A DNA stretch of 64,000 nucleotides from Methylobacterium sp. 17Sr1-1 (GCF_003173775.1 NZ_CP029552.1:2642001-2706000), one strand, 5' to 3'; shown: positions 1-9,801, counted from the first letter of the stretch. Numbers and translations are program-made. The notes: generated from the letters alone by a model not told the origin.

Positions 1-906
1 CACCCGGGTCTGCGGCGCGCCGAAGCCCGCATGGGCCCGGGCCGCCAGCGCGTCGGCGACGTCGGGCGAGACGTAGCGCGCGAGATCGGCCCGCACCACC
101 TCGGCGCGCACCTGCGCCAGCATCGTGCCCCGGCTCCGCCACACCGCGATGGCCAGCAGCAGCGTGAACAGGCCGGTGACGATGACCTGCGTCCAGAGGG
201 GGGTCAGGCCGACATAGGCCGGGTCGAGGAAGACCTTCAGGGAGGCCTGCGCGCTCAGGCGCCCGTCGCGGGCGACGTCGGAGAAGCGCACCGTGTCGGC
301 GCGGCTGTAGACCAGCCAGACGCCGAGCGACCAGATCGCGGCGATCCAGGTCCCGGTCCAGAGCACCGCCACCGGCCAGTAGGTCAGCGCCGCCTCGCCG
401 AGCAGCAGCAGCAGATAGAGGAATTCCGGGGTGCGCAGCCGGGTCTGGATCGGCCAGTCGACCCCGAGCCCGGCCGGCGGCGGCACGATGATCGCCGCGG
501 CCATGAGCGCGATGTCGAGCACCGTGAAGGCGAGCTTGATCGTCCCCGCCCGGGCGTGGTGCCGCAGGCGGTACGGCACGTAGCCGAGGAGGAAGAACAG
601 GCCGGCGACGGCGAGGTAGTAGAGGTCGCGCGGCCAGGGCACGAGAACCAGGAGCCACAGCGACACGACCACGATGGCGACCGCCCGGGCCCGGAACGCG
701 AAGGCGAGCCCGGCGAGCTCGGCGGCCCGCACGTTCCCGGCCAGCCGCCCGCGGACCCGGGGCGGCAGCCGGCCGGCGAGCCAGTGGCGCAGGCGCGCGA
801 CCCTGAGCCCCGCCCGGAAGGTCAGCGCGCGGGCGAGCGGCAAGGCCCTGGTCAGGCGGTCTCTGGTGAAGGCCCGCGGCCGGGCCGTCGCAACGTGCTC
901 TGTCAC
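1..906 (-). CDS. Membrane-anchored class III adenylate/guanylate cyclase, N-terminal part (cut by window edge)
   Basis: The minus strand is open from a GTG at 906-904 to the window edge (302 codons, no stop). It encodes a basic N-terminal stretch, then several hydrophobic helices (roughly residues 70-115, 125-150, 170-205 and 235-255), then 'RADLARYVSPDVADAL'. That last motif is the usual linker just before the catalytic domain of class III nucleotide cyclases. The catalytic domain itself lies beyond the window. The protein would be an inner-membrane cyclase making cAMP or cGMP. The start is uncertain, because no strong Shine-Dalgarno precedes the GTG and no in-frame ATG lies upstream. Family assignment rests on the linker and topology only. 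Confidence 0.7.
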   Translation of the reverse strand, partial: MTEHVATARPRAFTRDRLTRALPLARALTFRAGLRVARLRHWLAGRLPPRVRGRLAGNVRAAELAGLAFAFRARAVAIVVVSLWLLVLVPWPRDLYYLAVAGLFFLLGYVPYRLRHHARAGTIKLAFTVLDIALMAAAIIVPPPAGLGVDWPIQTRLRTPEFLYLLLLLGEAALTYWPVAVLWTGTWIAAIWSLGVWLVYSRADTVRFSDVARDGRLSAQASLKVFLDPAYVGLTPLWTQVIVTGLFTLLLAIAVWRSRGTMLAQVRAEVVRADLARYVSPDVADALAARAHAGFGAPQTRV

Positions 907-1010
907 GGATCCCGTCGCAGGCCTCCCGATCCCCTCATGGTAGCGCGCGCGGCGCCGGAGCGAAGCCCCCCGGGGTTGAACAGGCCGTGAGCTTGGGTAT
1001 TTCCGAGCGG

Positions 1011-2510
1011 TCAGCCCGACGAACGCCCGGAGCCGGGATCCGCCACGAGCGCCCCGGCCGCCTCGACCCGGTTCCGCCCGGCCGCCTTGGCGGCGTAGAG
1101 CGCGGCGTCGGCCCGCGCCAGCAGCCGCTCCAGCCCCTGCGGCCGGCCGGCGTCGCAGGTCGCGAGGCCGAAGCTCGCAGTCACCCCGGCCGGGGGCGGT
1201 CCGCCCGCCTCGGTCGCATCCGGCAGAGGCAGGGCCGCCACCCGTCGCCGCAGCCGCTCCGCCACGGCTCCGGCCTGCGCCGGCCCGGCGCCGGGCAGCA
1301 GCACGGCGAATTCCTCGCCGCCGAGGCGCCCCAGGAGCGCGTCGCGGGGCAGCTCGGCCTGGAGCGCGGCGGCGACCGCCGCCAGCACCCGGTCGCCCCC
1401 GGCATGGCCGAACCGGTCGTTGACCTGCTTGAAGTGGTCGACGTCGATCATCAGCACCGCCGCCGGCTCCTCCGCCGCGGCGAGTTCCGCCAGCAGCCCG
1501 CCGGCCCGGTCGAGGAAGGCGCCGCGCCGCAGCGCCCCCGTCAGGTGGTCGTGGCGGGCCAGGTGGTCGAGCCGGTGCAGCAGGTCGTTGCGCGCCCCGT
1601 CGACGATCGCCACCGCCATCGGCCCAAGCGCCACCAGCGCGATGCCGAGGCGCGCCGACAGGAGGGCGTCGAGGTAGAAGAGGTCGATGTCCGGCAGCCG
1701 CAGGAGGCCGAGCAGGATGGCGAAGAGCTGGGCGGTGCTCATGAGCGCCGTCAGCACCAGCGTCGGGAAGACCGGGTAGCGCAGCGCGCACCAGATCAGC
1801 GCCGGGACCGGCAGGGCCAGCACCCCCGGCCCCCCGAGCACGATGGCCACGGCCAGGGACACGGCAAGGGCGGCCACCGGCAGGACGTCGTGCGGGTGCC
1901 AGCGGGACGGCGCCCGCAGGCGCGCGACGAGGCCGTCGAGCGGCCGCGACCGGGGCGCGGCGAGGAAGAGCGGCAGCAGGAGGATGTCGATCGCGAGCTG
2001 GCCGTTGAACCAGTCGAGCAGGCTGGGGACGAGGCCGCGCCCGAACAGCACAGGGCCGGCCGCGCCGCCGACCAGCGCCTCGGCCGCGGCGCCGGCGAGG
2101 CAGACGAGCAGCATCGACAGCATGGCGCGCGGCTGGTCGAGGCGGAGCGCGCCGGCCGGCAGGAGGCGGGTCGCCACGAGGTAGCCCGCCGCGACGCCGG
2201 TCATGTTGGCGAGGTTGAGCCACAGGGTCGGCCCCCAGCCGGTGCCGGCGATCCGGTCTGCCGCCAGGAAGGCGACCAGGGCGCCGAGCCAGCCGGCGGC
2301 CGAGGCGCGCTCCGGATGACGCAGCAGCATCCCGAGCAGGACCGCGTTCGCCGGCCAGAACAGCGCCAGCGGCCCGAGCAGCCGGGTGGTCAGGATCGCG
2401 GCGAGCGCGCAGGGCAGCACGATCGCGGCGGTCCAGCCGGCATCCCGCCAGGCCCGCCCCGGGACCGGGGACCCGGAGCGCTCGGCGGACTGACGCGGGA
2501 CGGCTCTCAC
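1011..2510 (-). CDS. MASE1-GGDEF diguanylate cyclase
   Basis: This is an inner-membrane diguanylate cyclase, expected to make c-di-GMP from two GTP. The N-terminal half has about eight hydrophobic segments with the MASE1-like 'LFWPANAVLLGMLLRHP' motif. The C-terminal ~170 residues form a GGDEF domain: 'DVDHFKQVNDRFGHAGGD' followed by an intact active-site loop 'GRLGGEEFAVLLPG'. I place the start at a GTG (2510) just before the first helix, giving 499 aa. The frame stays open upstream to an ATG at 2630 through a 15-bp tandem repeat that encodes MARQV over and over, which does not look like MASE1 sequence. The Shine-Dalgarno evidence does not settle the start. The gene is monocistronic as far as seen. 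Confidence 0.85.
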   Translation of the reverse strand: MRAVPRQSAERSGSPVPGRAWRDAGWTAAIVLPCALAAILTTRLLGPLALFWPANAVLLGMLLRHPERASAAGWLGALVAFLAADRIAGTGWGPTLWLNLANMTGVAAGYLVATRLLPAGALRLDQPRAMLSMLLVCLAGAAAEALVGGAAGPVLFGRGLVPSLLDWFNGQLAIDILLLPLFLAAPRSRPLDGLVARLRAPSRWHPHDVLPVAALAVSLAVAIVLGGPGVLALPVPALIWCALRYPVFPTLVLTALMSTAQLFAILLGLLRLPDIDLFYLDALLSARLGIALVALGPMAVAIVDGARNDLLHRLDHLARHDHLTGALRRGAFLDRAGGLLAELAAAEEPAAVLMIDVDHFKQVNDRFGHAGGDRVLAAVAAALQAELPRDALLGRLGGEEFAVLLPGAGPAQAGAVAERLRRRVAALPLPDATEAGGPPPAGVTASFGLATCDAGRPQGLERLLARADAALYAAKAAGRNRVEAAGALVADPGSGRSSG

Positions 2511-2576
2511 GGACGTTCTGTTCCTGATGCGGCGCCATCCGCCTGCGGCGCCCTGTCCCGTAGCATGGCGGGATCG

Positions 2577-2633
2577 TCTTGCCATGACCTGTCTTGCCAT
2601 GACCTGTCTTGCCATGACCTGTCTTGCCATGGA
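2577..2633. repeat. 15-bp tandem repeat, 3.8 copies
   Basis: The unit 'gtcttgccatgacct' is repeated three times perfectly plus a 12-base partial copy. It lies at the 5' end of the diguanylate cyclase reading frame. On the minus strand each unit carries an in-frame ATG (MARQV), so the tract offers several equally spaced possible start codons. The unit length is a multiple of three, so copy-number changes would not shift the frame. Confidence 0.95.
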
Positions 2634-2660
2634 ATCGACGGCCGGGCGCCGTGGCCGGCC

Positions 2661-3638
2661 TCACGGCCAGACGGGGGCGCCCTCGAGCCCGGCGGTCTCC
2701 GTGAGGCCGCAGATCAGGTTGGCGTTCTGCACCGCCTGTCCGGCGGCCCCCTTGCCGAGATTGTCGACGACGCCCATCGCGATCACCAGGTCGCGCTCCG
2801 GATCGGCGGCGTAACCGACGAAGGCGAGGTTCGAGCCGGTCGCCCACTTGGTCTGGGGCGGCCTGTCGGTGACGCGGACGAAGGCCCGGCCCGCGTAGAA
2901 GCGTCGGGCCGCGTCCAGGCACTGCTCGGTGGTGGCGCGGCCGCGGCAGTAGATCGTGACGAGGATGCCGCGGGTCATCGGCACGAGGTGCGGCGTGAAG
3001 ACCAACCCGGCCGCGCTGCCGCCGCTCATCCGCTCGATCGTGGCGGCGATCTCGGGCATGTGGGTGTGCTTGAGCAGGCCGTAGGGGATCAGGTTCTCGT
3101 TGGTCTCGGCGTAGCCGAACCGGCTGTCGCCGCCGCCCCGGCCGGCCCCGGAGATGCCGGTCTTGGCATCGACCACGATGTGGCCGGGCGCGATCAGCCC
3201 GTCCGCCAGGAGCGGCGCCAGCGCGGTCAGCGTCGCGGCCGGGAAGCAGCCGGGATTGGCGACGCGGGTCCGCCCCGCGATCCGCTCCGGCCAGATATCG
3301 GCGAGGCCGTAGGTCCAGCCCTCGACGTAGCGGTGGTCGCCGCCGGTATCGACGATCTTCACGCTCGCCGGCACGCGCGCCAGCGCTTCGGCGGAGGTGC
3401 CGGTGGGCAGCGAGGCGAACAGCACGTCGAGCGGCGGCAGGGCTGCGGGATCCCACTTCTCGATCACGAGGTCGGCGAGCCGCGCCGGCACGCCGGGGAA
3501 GCGGTCGGCCAGGCGGCTGCCGGCGCTGCCCTCGCCCGCGGCGTAGACGAGTTCGAAGTCCGGATGGCCCGCGATCAGGCGCAACGCCTCGCCGCCGCCG
3601 AAACCGCTGATGCCGACGATGCCGACGCGAATGCTCAT
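2661..3638 (-). CDS. argC: N-acetyl-gamma-glutamyl-phosphate reductase (ArgC)
   Basis: This is the third step of arginine biosynthesis: NADPH-dependent reduction of N-acetyl-glutamyl phosphate to the semialdehyde, in the cytoplasm. The 325-aa protein has an N-terminal nucleotide-binding fold ('VGIVGISGFGGGEALRL') and the catalytic cysteine at residue 131 in 'NPGCFPAATL'. It continues through 'DAKTGISGAGR' and a 'HMPEI' segment as expected for the family. The length is normal. A good Shine-Dalgarno (GAGGA, 8 nt spacing) precedes the ATG. It stands alone here, without other arg genes. A leader peptide rich in Arg codons (3762-3884) and an intrinsic terminator (3681-3705) lie directly upstream on the same strand, which suggests control by attenuation. 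Confidence 0.95.
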   Translation of the reverse strand: MSIRVGIVGISGFGGGEALRLIAGHPDFELVYAAGEGSAGSRLADRFPGVPARLADLVIEKWDPAALPPLDVLFASLPTGTSAEALARVPASVKIVDTGGDHRYVEGWTYGLADIWPERIAGRTRVANPGCFPAATLTALAPLLADGLIAPGHIVVDAKTGISGAGRGGGDSRFGYAETNENLIPYGLLKHTHMPEIAATIERMSGGSAAGLVFTPHLVPMTRGILVTIYCRGRATTEQCLDAARRFYAGRAFVRVTDRPPQTKWATGSNLAFVGYAADPERDLVIAMGVVDNLGKGAAGQAVQNANLICGLTETAGLEGAPVWP

Positions 3639-3680
3639 GGGGATGTCCTCTCGGGAGTGGGGCCGCTCTGGGGTGCGGGC

Positions 3681-3705
3681 AAAGAAAAACCCCCGGAGCC
3701 GGGGG
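3681..3705 (-). terminator. Intrinsic terminator in the argC leader
   Basis: Read on the minus strand, a 7-bp G/C stem (positions 3690-3705, two-base loop as drawn) is followed by TTTTTCTTT. It ends 43 nt before the argC ATG and 57 nt after the stop of the Arg-rich leader ORF, so it would stop transcription into argC unless melted. Part of the stem (GCTCCGG) is complementary to an upstream leader segment (CCGGAGC, around 3743-3749), a possible antiterminator. It could also simply end the dpp operon, about 250 nt past dppF. Confidence 0.8.
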
Positions 3706-3761
3706 CTGCGGGGGCTGTTTCAGGACCGCGGCTCGAGCGCCGCTCCGGTGGATGGGACCGC

Positions 3762-3884
3762 TTAAGAGGCCGTCACCATACGGAGGGACACCGATCGACG
3801 CGCAGCCGGAAGGGCCACCGCTGGGAGGCAGCGGCGTCGGCGTCGGGCACAGCGGGTCGAGTTCCTGATCATGCTCTGCGACAT
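3762..3884 (-). CDS. Candidate arginine-rich leader peptide of argC
   Basis: This 40-codon ORF starts at ATG 3884, preceded by GAGG at 9 nt. A second in-frame ATG lies at 3872. It ends with TAA and has no link to a larger gene. Near its start it reads 'NSTRCARRRRRC': six Arg codons within eight positions, five of them consecutive, with three further Arg codons downstream. It lies 57 nt ahead of a strong intrinsic terminator and then argC. This is the layout of ribosome-mediated attenuation, in which stalling at scarce Arg-tRNA codons would favour an antiterminator. A possible -35 (TTGACG, 3904-3909) lies just upstream, but the promoter and mRNA start are not settled. Arg codons are common in G+C-rich DNA, so coincidence remains possible. 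Confidence 0.55.
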   Translation of the reverse strand: MSQSMIRNSTRCARRRRRCLPAVALPAARRSVSLRMVTAS

Positions 3885-3953
3885 TGTCGCCGCCCTCATC
3901 GAGCGTCAAGCGGAATATCGGCGATGTTCGTGGCTCGCGCCGTCCGGCCTGCC

Positions 3954-4957
<1,004 letters not shown>

Positions 4958-4961
<4 letters not shown>

Positions 4962-5998
4962 GGGGTCGCCTCGGCGGTGGCGGCGCTATCGGCGCTCGCG
5001 CCGACGGGGTGGTCCTGGCGGATGCGGACGTCGCGGGAGGGATCGCCCAACGGGTAGTGGCAGCGCACGAAGCCGTCCTGCCAGGACCGCAGGGCGGGCC
5101 GCTCCTCGCGGGAATGATCGGTGGCGTAGGTGCAGCGCGGCGCGAACAGGCAGCCGCGCGGCCGGTCGTAGAGGCCCGGCACCACGCCCGGAATCGTGGC
5201 GAGCCGCCCGCCCGCGCTGCGTTCCGGCAGCGCCGCGAGCAGGGCTGCGGTGTAGGGGTGCTGGGGGTTCGCGAACAGCGCGTCGGCGCGTTGCTCCTCC
5301 ATCACCTGGCCGGCATACATCACCATCATCCGGTCGGCGGTCTCGGCGACGACGCCCATGTTGTGGGTGATCAGCACCAGCGCCATGCCGCGCTCGCGCT
5401 GGAGCGAGAGCAGGAGGTCGAGGATCTGGGCCTGGATGGTGACGTCGAGTGCCGTCGTCGGCTCGTCGGCGATGAGGAGGCGCGGGTTGCAGGCGATCGC
5501 CATGGCGATCATCACCCGCTGGTTCATGCCGCCGGAGAGCTGGTGCGGATAGGCCGCGAGCCGGCTCTCGGCCGCCGGGATGCCGACCTGCTCCAGGAGC
5601 TCGATCGCCCGGCGCTTCGCCGCCTTGCGGTCGAGGCCGAGATGCTGGCGCAAGGACTCGGTGATCTGGAAGCCGATCGTGAAGCAGGGATTGAGGCTGG
5701 TGGTCGGCTCCTGGAAGATCATCGCCACGTCGCGGCCGGTGAGGCGGCGGCGCTCGCGGGTCGGCATGGCGAGGAGGTCGCGGCCGTCGAAGGCGAGGCG
5801 GTCGGCCCGGACCCGGCCCGGATAGGCGACGAGGCCCATCAGCGCCATCATGGTCACGCTCTTGCCCGAGCCCGATTCGCCGACGACGCCGAGCACCTCC
5901 CCCTCCTCGAGGGTCAGGCTGACGCCGTCGACGGCGCGCAAAGTCCCGCCGGCGGACGGGAACTCGACGGAGAGGTTCTGGATGTCGAGGAGCGGCAT
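4958..5998 (-). CDS. dppD: Dipeptide/oligopeptide ABC importer, ATP-binding subunit DppD/OppD
   Basis: This is the first cytoplasmic ATPase of the peptide importer (346 aa from the ATG at 5998). It shows Walker A 'GESGSGKSV', Walker B '[12 protein letters not shown]' with the signature '[14 protein letters not shown]', and the C-terminal oligopeptide-transporter extension '[15 protein letters not shown]'. The frame stays open upstream to 6160, but that stretch overlaps dppC and has no family character. '[13 protein letters not shown]' is the normal N-terminus. It sits 8 nt after dppC and overlaps dppF by 4 nt. Confidence 0.93.
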
Positions 5999-6006
5999 AG
6001 GGGCCC

Positions 6007-6918
6007 TCACCGCTTCAGCTTGGGGTCGAGGGCATCGCGAAGACCGTCCCCGACGAGGTTGAAGGCGAGCACGGTGATCAGGATGATCAGCCCCGGGAAG
6101 GTCACCACCCACCAGGCCCGCAGCACGAACTCGCGGGCGTCGGCCAGCATCGTTCCCCATTCCGGCGAGGGCGGCTGGGCGCCCAAGCCCAGGAAGCCGA
6201 GGGCCGCGGCATCCAGGATCGCGGTCGAGACGCCGAGCGAGGCCTGGACGATCAACGGGGCGGCGCAGTTCGGCAGCACCTCGCCGAGCATGAGGCGCCA
6301 GGGCCCCGCCCCGCTGACCCGGGCCGCCGTGACGTAGTCCTTCGATTTCTCGGCGATCACCGCCGCGCGGGCGATGCGGACGTAGTGCGGCAGCACCACG
6401 ACCGCGACCGCCAGCATCGCGTTCATCAGCCCGGGGCCGAGGATCGCCACGATGACGATGGCGAGCAGCAGCGACGGCAGGGTCAGGATGATGTCCATCA
6501 CCCGCATGATGACGATGCCGGTGGCGCCGCCGACGAAGCCCGCGACCAGCCCGAGCATCGTGCCGACGAGGATCGACACCGTCACGACCGCGATGCCGAT
6601 CGACAGGGACAGCCGGGCGCCGTGGATCAGGCGCGAGAGGATGTCGCGGCCGATCGCATCGGTGCCGAGCGGATAGGTGAGCGAGCCGCCCTCCTGCCAG
6701 AACGGGGGTTTGAGGAAGGCGGCGTTGTCGGTGAGGTTCGGCGGGTGCGGGGCGACGACGTCAGCGAAGACCGCCATCAGCAGCACCAGCACGATCAGCG
6801 CGAGGCCGATCACCGCGCCCGTATTGGCGCGAAAGCTCGTCCAGAACTCGGCGAGCGGGTGCGGCGGGCCGGCGGGGGCCGCGGACGCGGCGGGGGTGTC
6901 GAGAAGTTCGGCGCTCAT
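6007..6918 (-). CDS. dppC: Dipeptide ABC importer, permease DppC
   Basis: This is an inner-membrane permease (303 aa) with an N-terminal cytoplasmic segment, a first helix ('[20 protein letters not shown]') and the core domain after the periplasmic loop '[18 protein letters not shown]', a DppC/OppC hallmark. The EAA loop reads '[20 protein letters not shown]'. The gene lies 13 nt after dppB in the operon. Peptide preference cannot be read from the sequence. Confidence 0.93.
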   Translation of the reverse strand: MSAELLDTPAASAAPAGPPHPLAEFWTSFRANTGAVIGLALIVLVLLMAVFADVVAPHPPNLTDNAAFLKPPFWQEGGSLTYPLGTDAIGRDILSRLIHGARLSLSIGIAVVTVSILVGTMLGLVAGFVGGATGIVIMRVMDIILTLPSLLLAIVIVAILGPGLMNAMLAVAVVVLPHYVRIARAAVIAEKSKDYVTAARVSGAGPWRLMLGEVLPNCAAPLIVQASLGVSTAILDAAALGFLGLGAQPPSPEWGTMLADAREFVLRAWWVVTFPGLIILITVLAFNLVGDGLRDALDPKLKR

Positions 6919-6931
6919 GGCTGTTCGGCGC

Positions 6932-7942
6932 TCATCGGGCGTGCCGGATGCGGGGGTTCACGAGGCCGTAGGCGAGGTCGACGAGGAGGTTCACCGCCAT
7001 CACCACCGCGCCGATCAAGAGGATGCCGCCCTGGAGGACGGGATAGTCGCGCCGGCCGATCGCCTCGATCAGCCACTTGCCGATACCGGGCCAGGAAAAG
7101 ATCGTCTCGGTGAGGATCGCACCGGTGAACAGCACGCCGACCTGGAGGCCGATCACCGTGACGACCGGGATCAGGGCGTTGCGCAAAGCGTGCAGCCCGA
7201 CGATGCGCCAGGCCGGCAGGCCCTTGGCGCGGGCGGTGCGCATATAATCCTCGCCGAGCACCTCCAGCATCGCCGAGCGGGTCATGCGGGCGATGACCGC
7301 GAGCGGCACCGTGCCGAGCACCACCGCCGGCAGGATCAGGTGAGAGAGGGCCGACCGGAAGGCGCCGGACTCGTCCGACAGCAGCGTGTCGATCAGCAGG
7401 AACCCGGTCACCGGCTCGATGAAGTACTGCACGTCGATGCGGCCCGAGACCGGCGTCCAGCCGAGCTGCACCGAGAACAGCAGGATCAGGAGCAGGCCCC
7501 ACCAGAAGATCGGCATCGAGTAGCCGGTGAGCGACAGCCCCATCACCCCGTGGTCGAAGACCGAGTTGCGCTTGAGCGCCGCCAGGATGCCGGCCGGCAG
7601 GCCGACGAGGAGCGCGAACAGGATCGCACAGACCCCGAGCTCGATCGTCGCCGGAAACAGGCTCGCGAATTCGGCGATCACCGGCTCCTTGGTGCTGATC
7701 GAGCGGCCGAGATCGCCGTGGGCGAGGCGCTCGAGGTAGATGCCGTATTGCGCGAGCAGGGGCTTGTCGAAGCCGTACTCGGCGCGGAGCGCCGCGTGCC
7801 GCGCCGGGTCGATGCCCCGCTCCCCCGCCATCGTCTCGATCGGGTCGCCGGGGACCAGGCGGATCAGGAAGAACGCCACCAGGGTGATCCCGAGGAAGGT
7901 CGGGATCACCAGGGACGCACGGGTCAGGAGGAAGCGGAGCAC
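6932..7942 (-). CDS. dppB: Dipeptide ABC importer, permease DppB
   Basis: This is an inner-membrane permease (336 aa). The N-terminal helix 'VIPTFLGITLVAFFLIRLVPGDP' is diagnostic of DppB/OppB/NikB proteins. The EAA loop reads 'TARAKGLPAWRIVGLHALRNALIP', followed by 'ETIFSWPGIGKWLIEAI'. It lies 10 nt downstream of dppA and forms the heterodimeric channel with DppC. Confidence 0.93.
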   Translation of the reverse strand: MLRFLLTRASLVIPTFLGITLVAFFLIRLVPGDPIETMAGERGIDPARHAALRAEYGFDKPLLAQYGIYLERLAHGDLGRSISTKEPVIAEFASLFPATIELGVCAILFALLVGLPAGILAALKRNSVFDHGVMGLSLTGYSMPIFWWGLLLILLFSVQLGWTPVSGRIDVQYFIEPVTGFLLIDTLLSDESGAFRSALSHLILPAVVLGTVPLAVIARMTRSAMLEVLGEDYMRTARAKGLPAWRIVGLHALRNALIPVVTVIGLQVGVLFTGAILTETIFSWPGIGKWLIEAIGRRDYPVLQGGILLIGAVVMAVNLLVDLAYGLVNPRIRHAR

Positions 7943-7952
7943 GCGGGCGCCT

Positions 7953-9548
7953 TTACTTCAGGCTCACGCCGTAGAAGGTGTGGCGGCCGAACGGCGACAG
8001 CTTGAAGTCCACCACCTCCTTGCGCACCGGCTTCAGCTGCACCGCGTGGGCGATGGTGAACCAGGGCGCCTGCTCCTTGAACACCACCTGCGCCTGCTCG
8101 TAGAGCTTGGTGCGCTCGGCCTTGTCGGTGATGGTCTTGGCCTTGGTGACGAGGTCGTCGTAGGTCTTGTCGCACCACTTGGCGGCGTTGCCGCCGCCCT
8201 TCTGGGCCGCGGCGCAGCCGAGCAGGGTGTGCAGGAAGTTGTCGGGATCGCCGTTGTCGCCGGTCCAGCCGAACATCGCGGTCTGGTGCTCGCCCTCCTG
8301 GACGCGCTTGCGGTACTCGCCCCACTCGTAGGACTTGATCTCGGCCTTCACCCCGACCTTGGCGAGATCGGCCTGCATCAGCTCGGCGATGCGCCGGGCG
8401 TTGGGGTTGTAGGGCCGCTGCACCGGCATCGCCCACAGGTCCATCGTGAGGCCGTTGCCGAGGCCCGCATCGGCGAGCAGCGTCTTGGCGGCTTCCGGAT
8501 CGTAGGGGTCGTCCTTGATCGCGTCGTTGTAGGACCACAGCGTCGGCGGGATCGGGTTCTTCGCTGCGACGCCGGTCGAGAGGTAGACCGCGTCGATGAT
8601 CGCCTTCTTGTTGATCGCACTGTTCAACGCCTTGCGCACGCGCACGTCGTCGAACGGCTTCTTCTGGGTGTTGTAGGCGAGATACCCGATGTTGAGGCCG
8701 GGCTGCTCCAGCACCTGGACGTTCGGGTCCTTGCGCATCGCGTCGACGTCGGCCGGGTTCGGATACGGCATGACGTGGCACTCGCCCTTCTGGAGCTTGG
8801 CCCAGCGCACCGAGGCATCCGGCGTGATGGCGAAGACGAGGTCGTCGAGGGCGGCCTTGCCGGCGTAGTATTGCGGGAAGGCGCGATAGCGGACGATCGC
8901 GTCCTTCTGGTATTGCAGCAGGTAGAACGGTCCGGTGCCGATCGGCTCCTGGTCGAGCTTGTCCGGCGTGCCGGCCTTCATCATCGCGTCGGCGTATTCC
9001 TTCGACTGGATCGCCGCGAAGGGCATCGCCAGATCGGCGAGGAACGGCGCCTCCGGTCCGGTCAGGGTGAAGCGGATCGTGTGGTCGTCCACCTTGTCGA
9101 TCGACGTGAGCAGCTTCGGCAGCCCCATGTCGTTGAAGTAGGTGTGGTTGGCGCTGGTCACCCGGAAGAACGGGTGGTTCTCCTTCCACTGCCGCTCGAA
9201 CGAGAAGATCACGTCATCGGCGTTGAAGTCGCGCGTCGGCTTGAAGGTCTTGTTGGAATGCCACTTCACGCCTTTGCGCAAGTGGAAGGTATAGGTCTTG
9301 CCATCCTCGGAGATGTCCCACTTCTCGGCGAGGTCGGGCACCACGTTGGTGGTGCCGCGCTCGAAATTGACGATGTTCGAGTAGATCTGGGACCCGGCAT
9401 CGAACGAGGTGCCGGTGGTGTTCACGGCCGGATAGAAATTCTCCGGGCTGCCCTCGGAGCAGTAGACCAGCGTCTTGGCGCCGGCCGGCAGGCTTGCCGC
9501 CAGGGCGGTCGCGGCACCGAGAACCACCGCCAGGGACGCGCGCTTCAT
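7953..9548 (-). CDS. dppA: Dipeptide ABC importer, periplasmic binding protein DppA
   Basis: This is a family 5 solute-binding protein (531 aa from ATG 9548). The signal peptide 'MKRASLAVVLGAATALAASL' has cleavage expected near 'AGA-KT'. The mature part begins 'LVYCSEGSPENFYPAVNTTG', close to the DppA N-terminus, and contains 'YTFHLRKGVKWHSN' and 'GTGPFYLLQYQKD'. It captures peptides for DppBCDF. The frame extends to 9587, but the signal peptide and an AG-rich Shine-Dalgarno fix the start at 9548. It is the first gene of the five-gene operon. Haem or 5-aminolevulinate uptake, known for some Dpp systems, is possible but not shown. Confidence 0.92.
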   Translation of the reverse strand: MKRASLAVVLGAATALAASLPAGAKTLVYCSEGSPENFYPAVNTTGTSFDAGSQIYSNIVNFERGTTNVVPDLAEKWDISEDGKTYTFHLRKGVKWHSNKTFKPTRDFNADDVIFSFERQWKENHPFFRVTSANHTYFNDMGLPKLLTSIDKVDDHTIRFTLTGPEAPFLADLAMPFAAIQSKEYADAMMKAGTPDKLDQEPIGTGPFYLLQYQKDAIVRYRAFPQYYAGKAALDDLVFAITPDASVRWAKLQKGECHVMPYPNPADVDAMRKDPNVQVLEQPGLNIGYLAYNTQKKPFDDVRVRKALNSAINKKAIIDAVYLSTGVAAKNPIPPTLWSYNDAIKDDPYDPEAAKTLLADAGLGNGLTMDLWAMPVQRPYNPNARRIAELMQADLAKVGVKAEIKSYEWGEYRKRVQEGEHQTAMFGWTGDNGDPDNFLHTLLGCAAAQKGGGNAAKWCDKTYDDLVTKAKTITDKAERTKLYEQAQVVFKEQAPWFTIAHAVQLKPVRKEVVDFKLSPFGRHTFYGVSLK

Positions 9549-9693
9549 GCTCTGCTCTCCACTCGTCGCGGGCGGGCGCCCGGCCAATCGCCACTTCTGG
9601 CGGGTTTCCGCTCATTTCCGCAAGGCCTTGGCGAATTGGACGCACAGACGGCTCATCGTCCGGGCACGAATGCGCGCAAAGACGCCTCGCGCC

Positions 9694-9801
9694 CTAAGCG
9701 GACGAAGCGTTGGCGAGGCCAACGCTTCGTCCGCTTAGGTTTTTGTTTTTTCGCAGATTTTCGTCGCAAGACCGGCAACCACTTTTGCGAAATCTGCTTA
9801 G
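9694..9801. repeat. Dispersed palindromic repeat, family A, copy 1
   Basis: This 108-bp element starts CTAAGC and ends GCTTAG. Its left part is a perfect 22-bp inverted repeat (9693-9714 with 9718-9739, three-base loop) followed by a T-rich tract, so it resembles an intrinsic terminator on the plus strand. Its right part is a second, imperfect inverted repeat built on GCAGATTT/AAATCTGC. A near-identical copy is at 54959-55064. Its right end supplies the TAA stop codon of eutC. Confidence 0.9.

Noticed and set aside
31..990. A 319-codon plus-strand frame at the left edge.
   Set aside because: It is antisense to the membrane cyclase, whose minus-strand translation has regular hydrophobic helices and the cyclase linker motif. 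The plus frame is Arg/Gln/Pro/Gly-rich without motifs.
2577..2633. Short tandem repeats as a CRISPR array.
   Set aside because: The 15-bp unit repeats head to tail with no spacers, and there are no cas genes in the window.
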